From assembly GCA_030267965.1 (NCBI GenBank), contig BRYA01000245.1:1-64000 (forward strand): a stretch of 64,000 nt of DNA, in the 5' to 3' direction. Positions 1-11,400 of the stretch are shown piece by piece. Each line of letters starts with the position of its first letter. Position 1 is the first letter of the stretch. Under the pieces are notes generated by a model. The model worked only from the letters and a program-made list of their open reading frames with translations, had not been told where the DNA came from and ran no database searches. The translations under genes were made by a program, and so were the position numbers. The DNA comes from Triparma columacea. Taxonomy: Eukaryota > Sar > Bolidophyceae > Parmales > Triparmaceae.

Positions 1-956
1 GGCAAATTGCACCTCAGGTGCAAAATGAGCCTCTTTTTGGTCGGATATCGACCAATTTCAACCAAGTCCTGGATTTTACTTAGCCCTCCTCCTTCACCTC
101 CCCTCTCTCCTCTACACAACCACACTCTTCTATCTTTTATTCATCCCCATACACATCAACTACACTTCTATCATACTCACAAACCACTATAACACTTCCA
201 CATACTTTTCAAAACTCCATCAACATCTACTGCTCTTCCATTATTCTCACAAACCACTTCTTTCACCCCTTTCTTCTTCTCTCTCTTCTCCAATTTCACA
301 CTCACACTCCTTTTATTCATCTCCATACACATCTATCACACTTCCATTATACTCACAAACCCACTACTTTCACCTCTTCCTTCTTCTCTCTCCTTTCCAC
401 TTCCACACTCACTCTCCATTCATTCATCCCCATAAACTTCTTTACACTTTCACCATATTAACAAGCACTATAACACTTACACAATTCTTTAAAACTCTAT
501 TAACAATTTACCTACACACACTTACACCACTAAACCTTATACTCTCCCCTCTCCACTACTATCTCCCCTCAACTCCTCTTTTCTCTCTCCTCTTCATTAC
601 CACACTCACCCTCCTTTTATTTATCCTCATACACATTTACTGCACTTCAATTATACTCACAAACCACCATAACACTTTCACAACTCTCTAAAACTTCATA
701 CACATCTACTGCACATCCTCAATACTCACAAACCAATATAACACTCCCATAATCCATCTACAACACTTCCATATTACTCATTAACACCTATAACACTTCT
801 ACAACACATTAACTCCACTTCTTAAATACTCACAAACAACTATAACACTCCCACAGTACTTATCATTCACCTAAAACACACACAATATTTCCAACAATAA
901 CAAATCAAATCAATTTCTCCTTCAAATGTTGCTGCTCTATTAGTCACTCCCCATTC
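1..956. repeat. C/T-rich degenerate tandem repeat, no gene
   Basis: No credible coding region is seen. The strand shown is almost devoid of G and repeats degenerate units built from CACTTCCATTATACTCAC, ACAAACCACTATAACAC and CATCCCCATACACATC, spaced roughly 100-130 bases apart with much variation. It lies directly downstream of the minus-strand START/membrane gene that stops at 957, so part of it may be that gene's 3' untranslated region. The open frame at 7-192 is just a stop-poor consequence of the C/T bias. Confidence 0.6.
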
Positions 957-3900
957 TCATCCTCTCGGCACAACACTGCTTACTTTACCCTTCCCACCTC
1001 CTACCCCTATAATTTCTCCACCATCTGCGCCTCCAACGCTTGCTCTCCTAACACTTGCTCTCAAAGCACCTGCTAGACTACCCTCAGCTTCAGCATCAAC
1101 ACTTGCTCTCCTAACACTCTCTTTCCTTCTAGCATCTCCATCATCTGGAATGAAATCTACAGGTACTTGAGCCTTCAACACATTAGTAAACCAGTCTGGT
1201 TTCTCCTCTTCCCATGTAGCCCAATTAATCTCCACCCACCTTCTCATAGCAGGTTCAATAGACACCCACTGGCGTCTTGAACAGGTGAAGACTTGGCTTT
1301 TTATTGTGTCGTTCGTTCCTTCTGTGAAGTAAGACAATGTTTTTTTCTTCCCTGTTGTAGGGTCCCAAAATGTGTGCCAGTATGTTCTCTCTATGTTGAG
1401 AAAGAACACACCAAAACAGACAATAGTGAATGGGATTAAAGTAATTACAACTGCATTTGCCAATGCTGACACTCTGTTTGAGTCATCTAACCCTTTACTA
1501 GCAAAAATTGCTACTGGAAGGCCTCCCATTGTCAGTACAAATCCCAACATCCAATAAGCGCCACCAACCTCATAAGGATGCCTAAAGTGAACGCTTGATG
1601 TAAAGTCTACAACAATCTTGACCACTACTCTAAAAATAATGCTATTTACAATCTCTGTTTTCCCACCAAGAGGCATCCAGTACCATAAATCTTGTCGATA
1701 TATCTTTACCACCAAGTAGAAAATAAGATCAACAGCAATATAAAGACAAGCCCAAATGCCTTTGTTTAATCCCAAAAGCACTAAGGTGGTACACCTTATT
1801 AGAAGCATTGATGTAGAAAGGAGTGTCATGGACATAAATACCAGTGCTCTTTTTGAAGCGCTCGCAGGTATATACCCATAGAAATCTGGTGCCGTTTCTC
1901 TTCTATGAGGATCCGTGTCGAACTCATAACTTATAGTTGCTGATATAAAGCCTGTTGTAGCAGCAGACATTACAAGCGAAAGCCAAGCTGCCCCAGAAAA
2001 TTTTTCTTTATCACTTGTGGAAGCAATAGCCATTAACTGGATTATCACACTCGGTATAGCTTCTGCAAACATTTCGACGGTCTTTATAATGATCATCTCC
2101 ACCATTACATCTAGTAAGTGTCCAGCTTCTGACTTTACACCTGCTGCTACCCTGTATGCATCAACTGCAGGCTTGTACCCAAACAAGATAGGAAACCATT
2201 CCTTAACCACCTTCTTTATTCCCAACTTCCTGTTCTGTGCCCAAACAGTAAACATTTGAATTCCAATTGACACCGCCAAGCATGTTAAAGATGCCTTAAA
2301 GTACCCATACTTCTTATCACTCCAAAACATGTACGTCACATACACATCAGTCAGCAAATCAGTCATACTAGTGATAGCACCAACGGTCACTCTTGCTTTC
2401 AACCCCCAAGGAACTTCCTCCAAAAGCCTGTAGCTGAGTGTCTCGAGCATAGGTCTGAACCACTCATACTCCTCATCAAGCTCCTGTAGAGCAGGGAAAT
2501 TTAAGATGAAGGCATCAACAGCAGCAATTGGCTGAGTATTGATAGCCAAACTCCTTGCTAGAGACTCACCAATCTCCCTTCCATCCTTCTCCTGCAGCTC
2601 TACAGCCTTGCCCTCTACCTTCCTCAACTTACACAATTTGTTTTTGACAACGGCACCAAGCATTGGTGTGACAAACGCATACTTCTCTGTAGCCTGTCTC
2701 AAAACATAGTTTGACCCTATAAATAACCTCACTGCCTCCTCCTTTGTCCTTCTCTTCTTTCTGAAACTTACTGCAACCAACAGTTGCTCACCCAATAATT
2801 TTCCTATTTGGTTAGGATCTAAATCTGCAAAGTCATTTGTAGTATCATTCACAGCTAGTGAAGAAACCAATGCGCCTCCATTGTCCATGCCAACACTTGC
2901 TCTCCTAATACTTGCTCTCAAAGCACCTGCTAGACCACCCTCAGCTTCAGCATCAACACTTGCTCTCCTCACACTCTCTCTCCTTCTAGCATCTCCTGCT
3001 CCTGGAATGAAGTCTACAGGCACCCTAGCTTTCCACACATCAGTAAACCACTCTGGCTTCTCCTCTTCCCATTTAGCCCAGTTAAGCTCAACCCACTTCC
3101 TTAACTCTCCTTCAATTGGGGCCCAATGATGCCTAGACCTTTTAAAGACTGAGAACTTCATTGCTTCGTTTTTCCCTTCATGGAAATATGCCATTGTCAA
3201 ATCCTTCCCTCTTTGTATGCTCCAAAAAGTGTGCAAGTACTTCTTCTCAATATTTAAAAAGAAGACAGCAAAGCATAGAATAGTGATAGGTATGAAAGAA
3301 TTCACAATTGATGATGCAATATCAATTGCTCTCTCATCAACATTAGGTGAAGTTACAAATATAGACACTGGTAGGCTTCCCATTGTCAACAGAAGACCAA
3401 ACAACCAATAGGTTCCTCCAACCTCGTTAGGATGTCGAAAGTGCGCAATTGACGTGAAGTCTACAATGACCTTTACCATCACTCTGAAAATAATACTATT
3501 CATAATCTCCATTTTACCCCCCAATGACATCCAGTACCAAAAGTCTCCCCTCAATATCTTGACCAACAAGTACAGACCAAGGTCTGCTCCAATGTAGAGA
3601 AAGGCCCAACTACCTCCCATCAACCCAAGAAGGACTATTGTCATGCACCTTATAAGAAGCATCCCTGCTGTAAAGAACAACATGGACACAAACACTACTG
3701 TTCTCTTGCTTGCTTTTGCTGGTATATACCCATAGAAGTCTGGTGTTGCTTCTCTCTTACCAGGGCCTGTGTCATAGTCATAACTAATTGTTGCTGAGGC
3801 AAATCCTGTTGTAATTGCTGACACTGCAACTGAAAGCCATACTGAAGTTCCAACATCTTTGTCACTTGTTACTATAGCCATAAGTTGGATTATCACACCA

Positions 3901-6900
3901 GGGATTGCTTCAGAAAACATCTCAATCACTTTCATAGATGTCATCTCCGTCATTGGGTCAATTACAACCCCAACCTCTTGTTTTGCACCAGTTGCTACCC
4001 TATAGGCATCTACTGCAGGCTTGTACCCAAGTAAGATTGGAATCAACTCCCAACCCACTTTCTTCATCCCCAGCCTTCTATTTTGCACCCCAACAGCAAG
4101 TATCTGAAACCCAATTGACACTGCCAAACTTGCCAAAGAAGCCTTAAAGTACCCATACTTCTTATCCTTCCAAAACATGTAAGTCACATACACATCGGTC
4201 AGCAAATCGACCATGCTTGTTGCAGCACCAATAGTGACCCTTGCTTTCAAGCCTAAGGTAGACTTCATAAATAGTTTCTTAACAATCTCCTCAAGCATGG
4301 GCCTTAACCAAGGTTGTTCGTTCATAACTTCTTGCACTTCAGCGAATTGATGTGCCCATTCATCTACTGCATGAGCAGCAGTTGCTGTGGTCAACATGAC
4401 TGCTGTCATTGCATTCCCAATCTCCCAGCCCCTGGCTTCCTCCTCACTATTATCTTGTCCCTCATTTGTTGCTCTCCTTTTCAATTTGTTCATAACCACA
4501 GCGTACAGCAGTGCTCTCATGAAACCATGCTGCTCTGTAATCTCTCTAAAAGCCCTATTGGCGGCAATGAACTCCCTCACGACCTCTACCTTTCTATCCC
4601 CAACGTTCCTTTTCTTCACTCTCTCCATCAGCTGCTCGCCAAACCTCCTCCCATCCTGTTCCCCTGCGTCAGTGCTCTTGAGCAGATTATCAAAGTAGTA
4701 TGCAGCGTCAGTTGCTATGCCCAGTTGCTCGATTACACTCTGTTTGCTGGCAGATTTTCCTAAACCCTTATGCCTAGTCACCAATACAACCTCCGTCTTA
4801 TTCTGGTCTACTTCGCAAAACTTTGCAGCAGTGAAATGTCCTTTGTGTTCAACTGTGGCTACAAGAGTCGTGTTGTTGACTCTGTGTAGCTTGAGCTGGG
4901 AGTCAACCCCACTTTTAAGGTCCCAAAAGAACGCTGCAACTTCCTTGTGGGATGCTCTCACAGTTATTGAAGTCCTCCCCCATCCAATTCCCTTCTCTGC
5001 CTTTATCAATGTCTGTCCAGTCAATGCACTACTGATCTCTTTAGCTCCGACAATCTCGTCAAAGTGACTTACAATCCCTCGTGCCCCCTCAATTGCAATC
5101 TCCTCAAACTTTTCAATAATCTGCTCCCTCTTGAAGGCATCAATCTCTTTGCTCTTATCAAACTTCTTCCGCAATTCAATCATGTTGCTTGCATACCCGG
5201 TTGACAAGAGATTCATGACAAAACTTGGCACAGAGCCCTTGATGTCCACCTTAGAAGCAAATGTGACTCTAGTCTGGGGAACACCGCCGGTGGTTGTGAG
5301 CGCTTCAAACATCCAGGTAGTTATTGCAGATGCAATGACAGTCCCAGAGCTCAATGGGAAGTCTTTGTTTAGCTTGTCAGTGTCATTGTACACTATCCAA
5401 CAATTTGTACCTTCCTTCTCTTGCTGCCAGCATACACTTTGCCTCCACTCCCTATCAGAGAATCCTCGCACCCCGAGATTCCTCCTGCTCAAATAAAGCT
5501 GTGAGTGGCCATTCAATTTCTTTATTTCGATTGCCTTGTACTTCTTCGCAAGTTTGGCCTGCCTCTGCCTTGAATCCTTAATGAACTCGTATGCCACACA
5601 TTCTGCAAGTGAAGCATCGACAACAGCCTCGCATATCCCAATGCCTTGAGATTCTCCCTCAAGATGGACAAACTTCATCTTCACCCTGGGATCTGGACTC
5701 TTCATATTCTTGAATTTCTTGCTTGCCATGCACTTCCTATAGAACTCCTTGCCGTCCCTCACAACCGCCTCCTCCTCCTCTGTATAATCTTGAGGCTCAT
5801 TCTTGATCATATTTGCAAGGTATTCCAGCGCAGCCCTGTCAATCTTGTCATCACTCTGGTGAAACTTCTTCCGCAATTCAATCATGCTGCTTGCATACCC
5901 AGTTGACAAGCGATTCATGATTAAGCTTGGCACAGAGCCCTTGATGTCCACCTTAGAAGCAAATGTGACTCTAGTCTGGGGAACACCGCCGGTGGTTGTG
6001 AGTGCCTCAAACATCCATGTAGTTGTTGCAGATGCAAGCACAGTTCCAGATTTGAAGGTAGTTCTAGCTGATGCACGCTGGGTTCCTGAGCTCAAAGGAA
6101 AGTCTTTGTTTAGCATGTCTGTGTCCTTGTACATGGTCCAACAGACCTTGTCTCCTTCCTCCTTTTGCCAGCAAATAAAGCTTCTCCACTCTCTACCAGA
6201 AAGCCCTCGTACCCCAAGACTTCTCCTGTTTAAATAAAGCTGTGAGTGGCCATTCATTTTCTTTGTTTCACTCGCCTTGTACTTCTTCCCAAGTTTGGCC
6301 TGCCTCTGCCTTGAATCCTTAATGAACTCATATGCCACACATTCTGCAAGTGAAGCATCGACAACAGCCTCGCACATGCCTGTCACAAGGCTTTCACCCT
6401 CAAGGTGCACAGCTGTCATCTTCACCCTGGGATCTGGACTCTTCAATTTCTTGAACTTCTTGCTTGCCTTGCAATCCATGTAGAACTTCTTGCCGTCGCC
6501 AATTTGCGCCTCTTCCTCGTCAGTGTAATCCTGGGGCTCCCTATTGATGATATTGACTGTCTGCAGCAGCTTATAGTCGTCAATCTCTTTGCTCTTGTCA
6601 AACTTCTTCCTCAAGTCTGAGACTTGTGCAAGAAACCTTGGTGCAAGCTCGTTCATGATGGAAGAGAAGAAAACACCACCAAGGTCTACCTTTGTTATGA
6701 AGGTCACTGATGTTTGTGGCACACCTCCAATAGGGCCAAGCGGCTCAAAGACCCAAACTGTGTGTGCCTTCCCTAAAACATTCCCAGCCCTCACTGGAAA
6801 GTCTACCTGAAGTTCATCTGTGTCTGCGACATCAATGACAACTTTGCCGTCATCTTGCTTGAACCAGGTAACTTTACTCCTACCATCACGTGGAGAAAAA

Positions 6901-7595
6901 CCAGGAAGACCAAGCTCTCTCGTTGTCACGTAGTAGTTGGTGTGTGGATTTACTTTGACGACTTTCAAGAAGGTTATTCCATCTCTTTCTTTTGCGTTCT
7001 TTGTGTCCTCTCGATTGCCTAGTATTGAAAACTCATAGGCAGCACACTCCTCCACACTAGCATCAACCACAGTAGTGGCAAAACCAGTCCCACTGCTTGC
7101 CCCATCAACATGAACTAGCTTCATTTTGACCCTCTCATCAGGACTCTTCACATTCTTGAATTTCTTGCCTGCCATACACTTCTCATAGAACTCCTTCCCC
7201 TTCCTGATGGCCTGCTTCTCCTCCTTAATGTAATCTTGTGGCTCGTTCCTAATTATGTTGGTGAGCGCCTCTAGCGCAGCTCTGTCAATCTCCTCATCAG
7301 TCTGGGTGGCTCCGAGGATGCCTACGAGGGATGCTTTGTTTCCCTCGGCTTTTTCCTCCACCGAATGTGCGTTGTCATCAAGGCCGTCAGGGGGGTCGTC
7401 GACGCCAAAAACGCGTCCAATCTCCATATCATTGTCATTAATCAACTCAATAATATCGTCAGGACCACCAACAATCTCCTCATTTACTACGCTCTCGATG
7501 TCGACATTATTTTCTTGGTCAGTGAGGCCCCTCTCATCATCGTTTATGGCGATGTCTTGCTCGTCCTCCTGCTTGGGGCTAACTTTCATGCTCAT
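957..7595 (-). CDS. Multi-START-domain protein with two XK-related-like polytopic membrane modules
   Basis: A single 2212-codon open frame without introns, starting at ATG 7595. After an acidic N-terminus (about 1-95) come three homologous START-like units of about 240 residues (roughly 95-335, 340-575, 580-810), each opening with a variant of NEPQDY and closing with SDLRKKFDKS or similar. A fourth shorter START-like part follows (about 815-930). The C-terminal half has two copies of a hydrophobic module (around residues 990-1490 and 1590-2130) containing LLTDVYVTYMFW and E(M)FSEAIPG(V)IIQLMAI. The spacing of acidic and Gln residues in these helices resembles XK-related (Xkr/CED-8) scramblases. 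Each module is followed by an RRESVRRASVDAEAEG segment with PKA-like RRxS sites. Inferred role: lipid binding coupled to a membrane lipid transporter or scramblase. START-like is fairly firm; the XK relationship is a fold-level impression. A paralogue lies at 33770-40124. Confidence 0.75.
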   Translation of the reverse strand: MSMKVSPKQEDEQDIAINDDERGLTDQENNVDIESVVNEEIVGGPDDIIELINDNDMEIGRVFGVDDPPDGLDDNAHSVEEKAEGNKASLVGILGATQTDEEIDRAALEALTNIIRNEPQDYIKEEKQAIRKGKEFYEKCMAGKKFKNVKSPDERVKMKLVHVDGASSGTGFATTVVDASVEECAAYEFSILGNREDTKNAKERDGITFLKVVKVNPHTNYYVTTRELGLPGFSPRDGRSKVTWFKQDDGKVVIDVADTDELQVDFPVRAGNVLGKAHTVWVFEPLGPIGGVPQTSVTFITKVDLGGVFFSSIMNELAPRFLAQVSDLRKKFDKSKEIDDYKLLQTVNIINREPQDYTDEEEAQIGDGKKFYMDCKASKKFKKLKSPDPRVKMTAVHLEGESLVTGMCEAVVDASLAECVAYEFIKDSRQRQAKLGKKYKASETKKMNGHSQLYLNRRSLGVRGLSGREWRSFICWQKEEGDKVCWTMYKDTDMLNKDFPLSSGTQRASARTTFKSGTVLASATTTWMFEALTTTGGVPQTRVTFASKVDIKGSVPSLIMNRLSTGYASSMIELRKKFHQSDDKIDRAALEYLANMIKNEPQDYTEEEEAVVRDGKEFYRKCMASKKFKNMKSPDPRVKMKFVHLEGESQGIGICEAVVDASLAECVAYEFIKDSRQRQAKLAKKYKAIEIKKLNGHSQLYLSRRNLGVRGFSDREWRQSVCWQQEKEGTNCWIVYNDTDKLNKDFPLSSGTVIASAITTWMFEALTTTGGVPQTRVTFASKVDIKGSVPSFVMNLLSTGYASNMIELRKKFDKSKEIDAFKREQIIEKFEEIAIEGARGIVSHFDEIVGAKEISSALTGQTLIKAEKGIGWGRTSITVRASHKEVAAFFWDLKSGVDSQLKLHRVNNTTLVATVEHKGHFTAAKFCEVDQNKTEVVLVTRHKGLGKSASKQSVIEQLGIATDAAYYFDNLLKSTDAGEQDGRRFGEQLMERVKKRNVGDRKVEVVREFIAANRAFREITEQHGFMRALLYAVVMNKLKRRATNEGQDNSEEEARGWEIGNAMTAVMLTTATAAHAVDEWAHQFAEVQEVMNEQPWLRPMLEEIVKKLFMKSTLGLKARVTIGAATSMVDLLTDVYVTYMFWKDKKYGYFKASLASLAVSIGFQILAVGVQNRRLGMKKVGWELIPILLGYKPAVDAYRVATGAKQEVGVVIDPMTEMTSMKVIEMFSEAIPGVIIQLMAIVTSDKDVGTSVWLSVAVSAITTGFASATISYDYDTGPGKREATPDFYGYIPAKASKRTVVFVSMLFFTAGMLLIRCMTIVLLGLMGGSWAFLYIGADLGLYLLVKILRGDFWYWMSLGGKMEIMNSIIFRVMVKVIVDFTSIAHFRHPNEVGGTYWLFGLLLTMGSLPVSIFVTSPNVDERAIDIASSIVNSFIPITILCFAVFFLNIEKKYLHTFWSIQRGKDLTMAYFHEGKNEAMKFSVFKRSRHHWAPIEGELRKWVELNWAKWEEEKPEWFTDVWKARVPVDFIPGAGDARRRESVRRASVDAEAEGGLAGALRASIRRASVGMDNGGALVSSLAVNDTTNDFADLDPNQIGKLLGEQLLVAVSFRKKRRTKEEAVRLFIGSNYVLRQATEKYAFVTPMLGAVVKNKLCKLRKVEGKAVELQEKDGREIGESLARSLAINTQPIAAVDAFILNFPALQELDEEYEWFRPMLETLSYRLLEEVPWGLKARVTVGAITSMTDLLTDVYVTYMFWSDKKYGYFKASLTCLAVSIGIQMFTVWAQNRKLGIKKVVKEWFPILFGYKPAVDAYRVAAGVKSEAGHLLDVMVEMIIIKTVEMFAEAIPSVIIQLMAIASTSDKEKFSGAAWLSLVMSAATTGFISATISYEFDTDPHRRETAPDFYGYIPASASKRALVFMSMTLLSTSMLLIRCTTLVLLGLNKGIWACLYIAVDLIFYLVVKIYRQDLWYWMPLGGKTEIVNSIIFRVVVKIVVDFTSSVHFRHPYEVGGAYWMLGFVLTMGGLPVAIFASKGLDDSNRVSALANAVVITLIPFTIVCFGVFFLNIERTYWHTFWDPTTGKKKTLSYFTEGTNDTIKSQVFTCSRRQWVSIEPAMRRWVEINWATWEEEKPDWFTNVLKAQVPVDFIPDDGDARRKESVRRASVDAEAEGSLAGALRASVRRASVGGADGGEIIGVGGGKGKVSSVVPRG

Positions 7596-8421
7596 GAGGG
7601 GGGGGAAGGCTGAAAGGTGGAAGGTTAGTTTGGGGATAAGTGAGGTGTTTGTTGAAACGGTATTGGTCGCGGCGAGATGATGAGGGGCAACAAGAGTTTT
7701 CGCTAATTAATATACGGCGATTGACTCCAGTGCAGTCAACCAACCCCACCATCCTGGTCGAGGCACCAAGGTGGATTTGAGCTGAGCTTGTATTTTTACG
7801 TCGCGGTCGGTCGTTTCTTCCTCGATTTACGTCTCGTATCCCCCGAGCTTGGGCCTCCATGCACATTCTTACCTTCAACGAAGCTTACAGGGGCTAATTC
7901 TTGGGGTTTCTTTGGCTGAGGACGGGAAGAGGAAAGGGGGCGAGGTGGTGAGTGATAAAGGGCGATATATTCGTCAAATGATCTCAGAATCCCGGGCGTA
8001 GGACAACGTCAGCCCGGGAGTATGGCTAAAATCTCCGTCGTGCATCTCATGAAGATGAATAATCCGTGGAACCTCATATACTGGTCGGAGGTGGGCGTGT
8101 GATATTTCTCTTCACGGCCGAATATGTGTTTCTTTTGCATTAAACGCGCCAATTAATAGATAGTGGTCACTCCTCGTACGTCCTCACCTCTAGTTTTCGC
8201 TTTTCTTGGTTCTTTTCCAAAATTAAAAATTTGGTTCGGAATCGGAATATCGAATCGGAATGTGGTTCAAAGGTTGTAAATATATACTAAACTCTTAGGG
8301 CCGTTCCGGTGCCATCCCTCATTCACCTTCGGCCACCATAGCGCTGACCTTGTAAATTGAATGTTTTGAATGTAAATGAAGAAATGATAATCTTTTTCAA
8401 AATAACACTACTCTTCGCATC
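7596..8421. promoter_or_regulatory. Intergenic: upstream of START/XK-like gene 1, downstream of giant gene
   Basis: 826 bases between two minus-strand genes. It must hold the promoter and 5' leader of the gene starting at 7595 and the 3' end of the giant gene whose stop is at 8422. The segment from 8210 to 8420 is A/T-rich, as expected for a 3' untranslated or terminator region. The small minus frame at 7579-7878 overlaps the neighbouring start codon in another frame and has no recognisable content. No conserved promoter motif is evident. Confidence 0.4.
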
Positions 8422-11400
8422 CTACCTCCCTTTCTCCCCCATGATAGATACTCGGTTCCCCCCCCTAGACTTCCCTGGCTTGTGATCCGGGTCGCTGTTG
8501 ACCTTCCTCTTCATCTCCAGAAGGAAGTTGTTGATTCCCGCCTCTTGCCGCCCCTCCCCCTCGTCCTTGTTCTCGTCCTCCTCCTCGTCGTCATCATCCT
8601 CTCCCCTCTTGACCTCTCCCTCTCCCACTACATCCTCCCCGTCCCTCCCCTCGACACTCTCCTTCTCCTCTTTCCCTGTCTCTCCCTCCTTCACATTCTC
8701 CTCCGCCTTCTCCTCATCTTCCGCCGTCCCCTCCCTCTCCACCGCCACCCCTTCCATCTCCCTACTAGCCCCCTCCAACTGTCCCTTCTTCTTCCCCCCC
8801 CCCAGTCCTCTACTAATGAGATCGCCCACGCACTCCATCCCCCTTGCCACAATCCCTCCCCCCCCAACACCGCCGAACTTCCCCCTTCCACCTCCCATCA
8901 TGGCTAAATTAAACACCGTCCCTCTCCTCCTCTTCTCCTCCAAGGCTTTCAGCCTCTCGCTCTCTTTCTTCTTCTGCGCCTCCTTCCGCTTTTTCTCAGC
9001 GACCTCCCCTCCGCTCTCTTTGACTCTGATCAGTGTGATAATCTCGCCCACTATCTTGCTGACGTCCTTGAGGAAGAGCAAGTCTCCGAAGTTGTGCCAG
9101 CTGCCCTCCCCCACGCACTGGAACATGCCATGTCTACCCTTCAAGTTGCCCATAACTCCAGGGTCGGGGAAAGGCGCCACGATACGCCTCTGCAAGACCG
9201 TGAAAACAGCGTCCCTCCTGATCTCCAGGCAAACCTTGAGCTCCCTTAAGAACAGCTCTGTCTCAGATGAGCTCAGGCCAAGGTCTCCTGGAACCGCGGC
9301 CCGCCCCATATTTTCAATCGTCAACGGCCCGGTCTCCTCCTCCCCCCCCTCCTCCTTTTCACCCCCCGACCCCACCTTCCCGATTTCAATCTGTCGCCTC
9401 CCTTTCGACTTCTTGCCATCCCTCTGTCTTCTCCTGTCTTCCTTCGTAAATGCCCTCCAAAGCTCGTCGTGTCCCAATATGCTTCTCACTATAGCCTTGC
9501 TCCCGTGCAGGTTGACGATTGGTACGTCCGGCTCATCTACCCCCAGCCCCTTATTCGCAGCCTCGTCAGCCCCAATCTCGTTAATGAGCTTCTTGTCCAT
9601 CATCGCCTCCATCGCCTTCTCCATTAGCTCCTCGTTCTCTACCTCGATGCACTGGACAACGTCAACCTCCTTGCACCATACCATGCCTTCCTCAAGGATC
9701 CTGACCGCGTCCTTCAGCAGGTTCTGCACCTTAATTTTCTTCCCTCTCCCCACCGCTTCCTTAATCTCTGCCAGCTCCTTCAAGAGCTCCCTCTTCTTCA
9801 AGTTCTCCAACGCCGGTCCTAACGCGAGCCCGCACTCATTCACGTACTGCACGACCCCGTCCTCGAGCCCCCTCGCGTTCCGCTCCTCCCTGCTCTCTGG
9901 CTGGCGGCTTTTCCTCAGAGTCTTCGGCCTGAATAGCCCCAACTGCGTCACTCCCAGGACGCCTAGGCCGTAGGAGTCACCCCAGATAGGCGCCAAAATG
10001 TGACCCTCGTGCATGTCCTCTTCGCCCTCCCCATCCCCACCCTCACCCTCCCCTTCCTCGTCCCCCTTCTCCAAAAGCCCTCCCTCCATGACTCCCTTCT
10101 TCTTCAAGATGACGACCTCCTCGAGAATCTCCCTCACGCTCAGACTCAGGTCCACCTCGAATCTGCTCTCGTTCGTCACCCAGCTGTCCAAAAAGCTCTG
10201 CATCTGGGCGCTGGAGTGGTCCAGTTGGACGGCCCTTCCTAGGCTATTCTTGGCAAACTCGTCCTCCCCGCTTCTCATCTGGCACTTGGCGAGGGCGAAC
10301 CATACCTTTGCTACCTGCGTTGGTTTGAGATTCTTTGTCCCCCCCTCCGCTTCTTCCTTCTTCGCGCTCTTCTCGATGCACTCAATCGCCTTCTTGTAGT
10401 AGTCTACAGCGAGAATAAAGTCAGACGCCATGCAACACACCTCAGCCTTTGCGACCCAACAAGCATGCCCGTGGATCCATTCCTCGTATGTCAACTTCTT
10501 GCCGCCCTTCTTCTTCCTCCTCCCGCTAATTTTCGCCTTCGTCCGTCCCCCCGCCCCCGCCCCCGTCCCAATGTCGCTCATGGCAAGTTCGTAAGCCTCC
10601 GCATAAAACTCCTTCGCCTGCAGCATCTTCTCTTTGTCCCTTATCTCCTTAGCCCAGAGCTCCAAGATGTGGCCCATGGCGAACTTGTAGTCACCCAGCT
10701 TGTAGGGGGGGCTCACCTTACCCCTCATCATGACATCATACAAACAGTTCTTGCTCTGCTCGAATCTTCGAAGCCTCTTTAATAGGGTACTCCGCTCAAA
10801 CAGCACATTACTTATGTTCTTGAGGTTGGGAAAGTTCGAAATTAGCTGGCCCAAGGCGCTACTGGCTTCCTTATACTCTCCCAAGTACTCGTGTGCCATC
10901 GCACAGTTGGTCCAGCACTTGCTGTTGGTTGCATTCTCCAGGAAACTCAGCGCCTTAGCCCACGCCTTGACAGCGTAGCTCAAATGCTCCCTTTCTGCCT
11001 TCAAGCCCCCGGTCAGATAGCTCCTAACGTGGCTCATAGCCAACTCGTAGTGGAACTTCCCTCCCCCCTCGTGCCCCATGTCGTGGGCCTTCTGGAGCAA
11101 CAAAGAAGCATGCTTGTGAGTCATGTGCGTGGCCGCTGGCCCACTGTCGCAGAAGAGGTGACCGACGTGCGCCAGCAGCGCGAGATCCTTGGGCTTCGTT
11201 TTCAGCTCCTTCAGCGCGTATTCTCTCGCCGCCACCTTTATCTTGTTCCTCAAAATGATCCAGTAGTTCTTTTTCCCTCCATCTCCAACACTTTTACCCA
11301 GGGAGCTCCCCATCTTCGAGCGGCTCTGAAGGCTGTGAAGCGTCTTTTCTCTCCCCCTTCCCTTGACCTCTTCCCCCCCCAACTCGTTATCCACCACCCT

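Noticed and set aside
1..956. CRISPR-like or satellite array
   Set aside because: Units are degenerate, unevenly spaced and part of a general C/T bias; no constant repeat with unique spacers.
8498..9973. Long plus-strand open frame of 491 codons
   Set aside because: It is Ser/Pro-rich low complexity and is the antisense of the giant gene's Lys/Glu-rich C-terminus.
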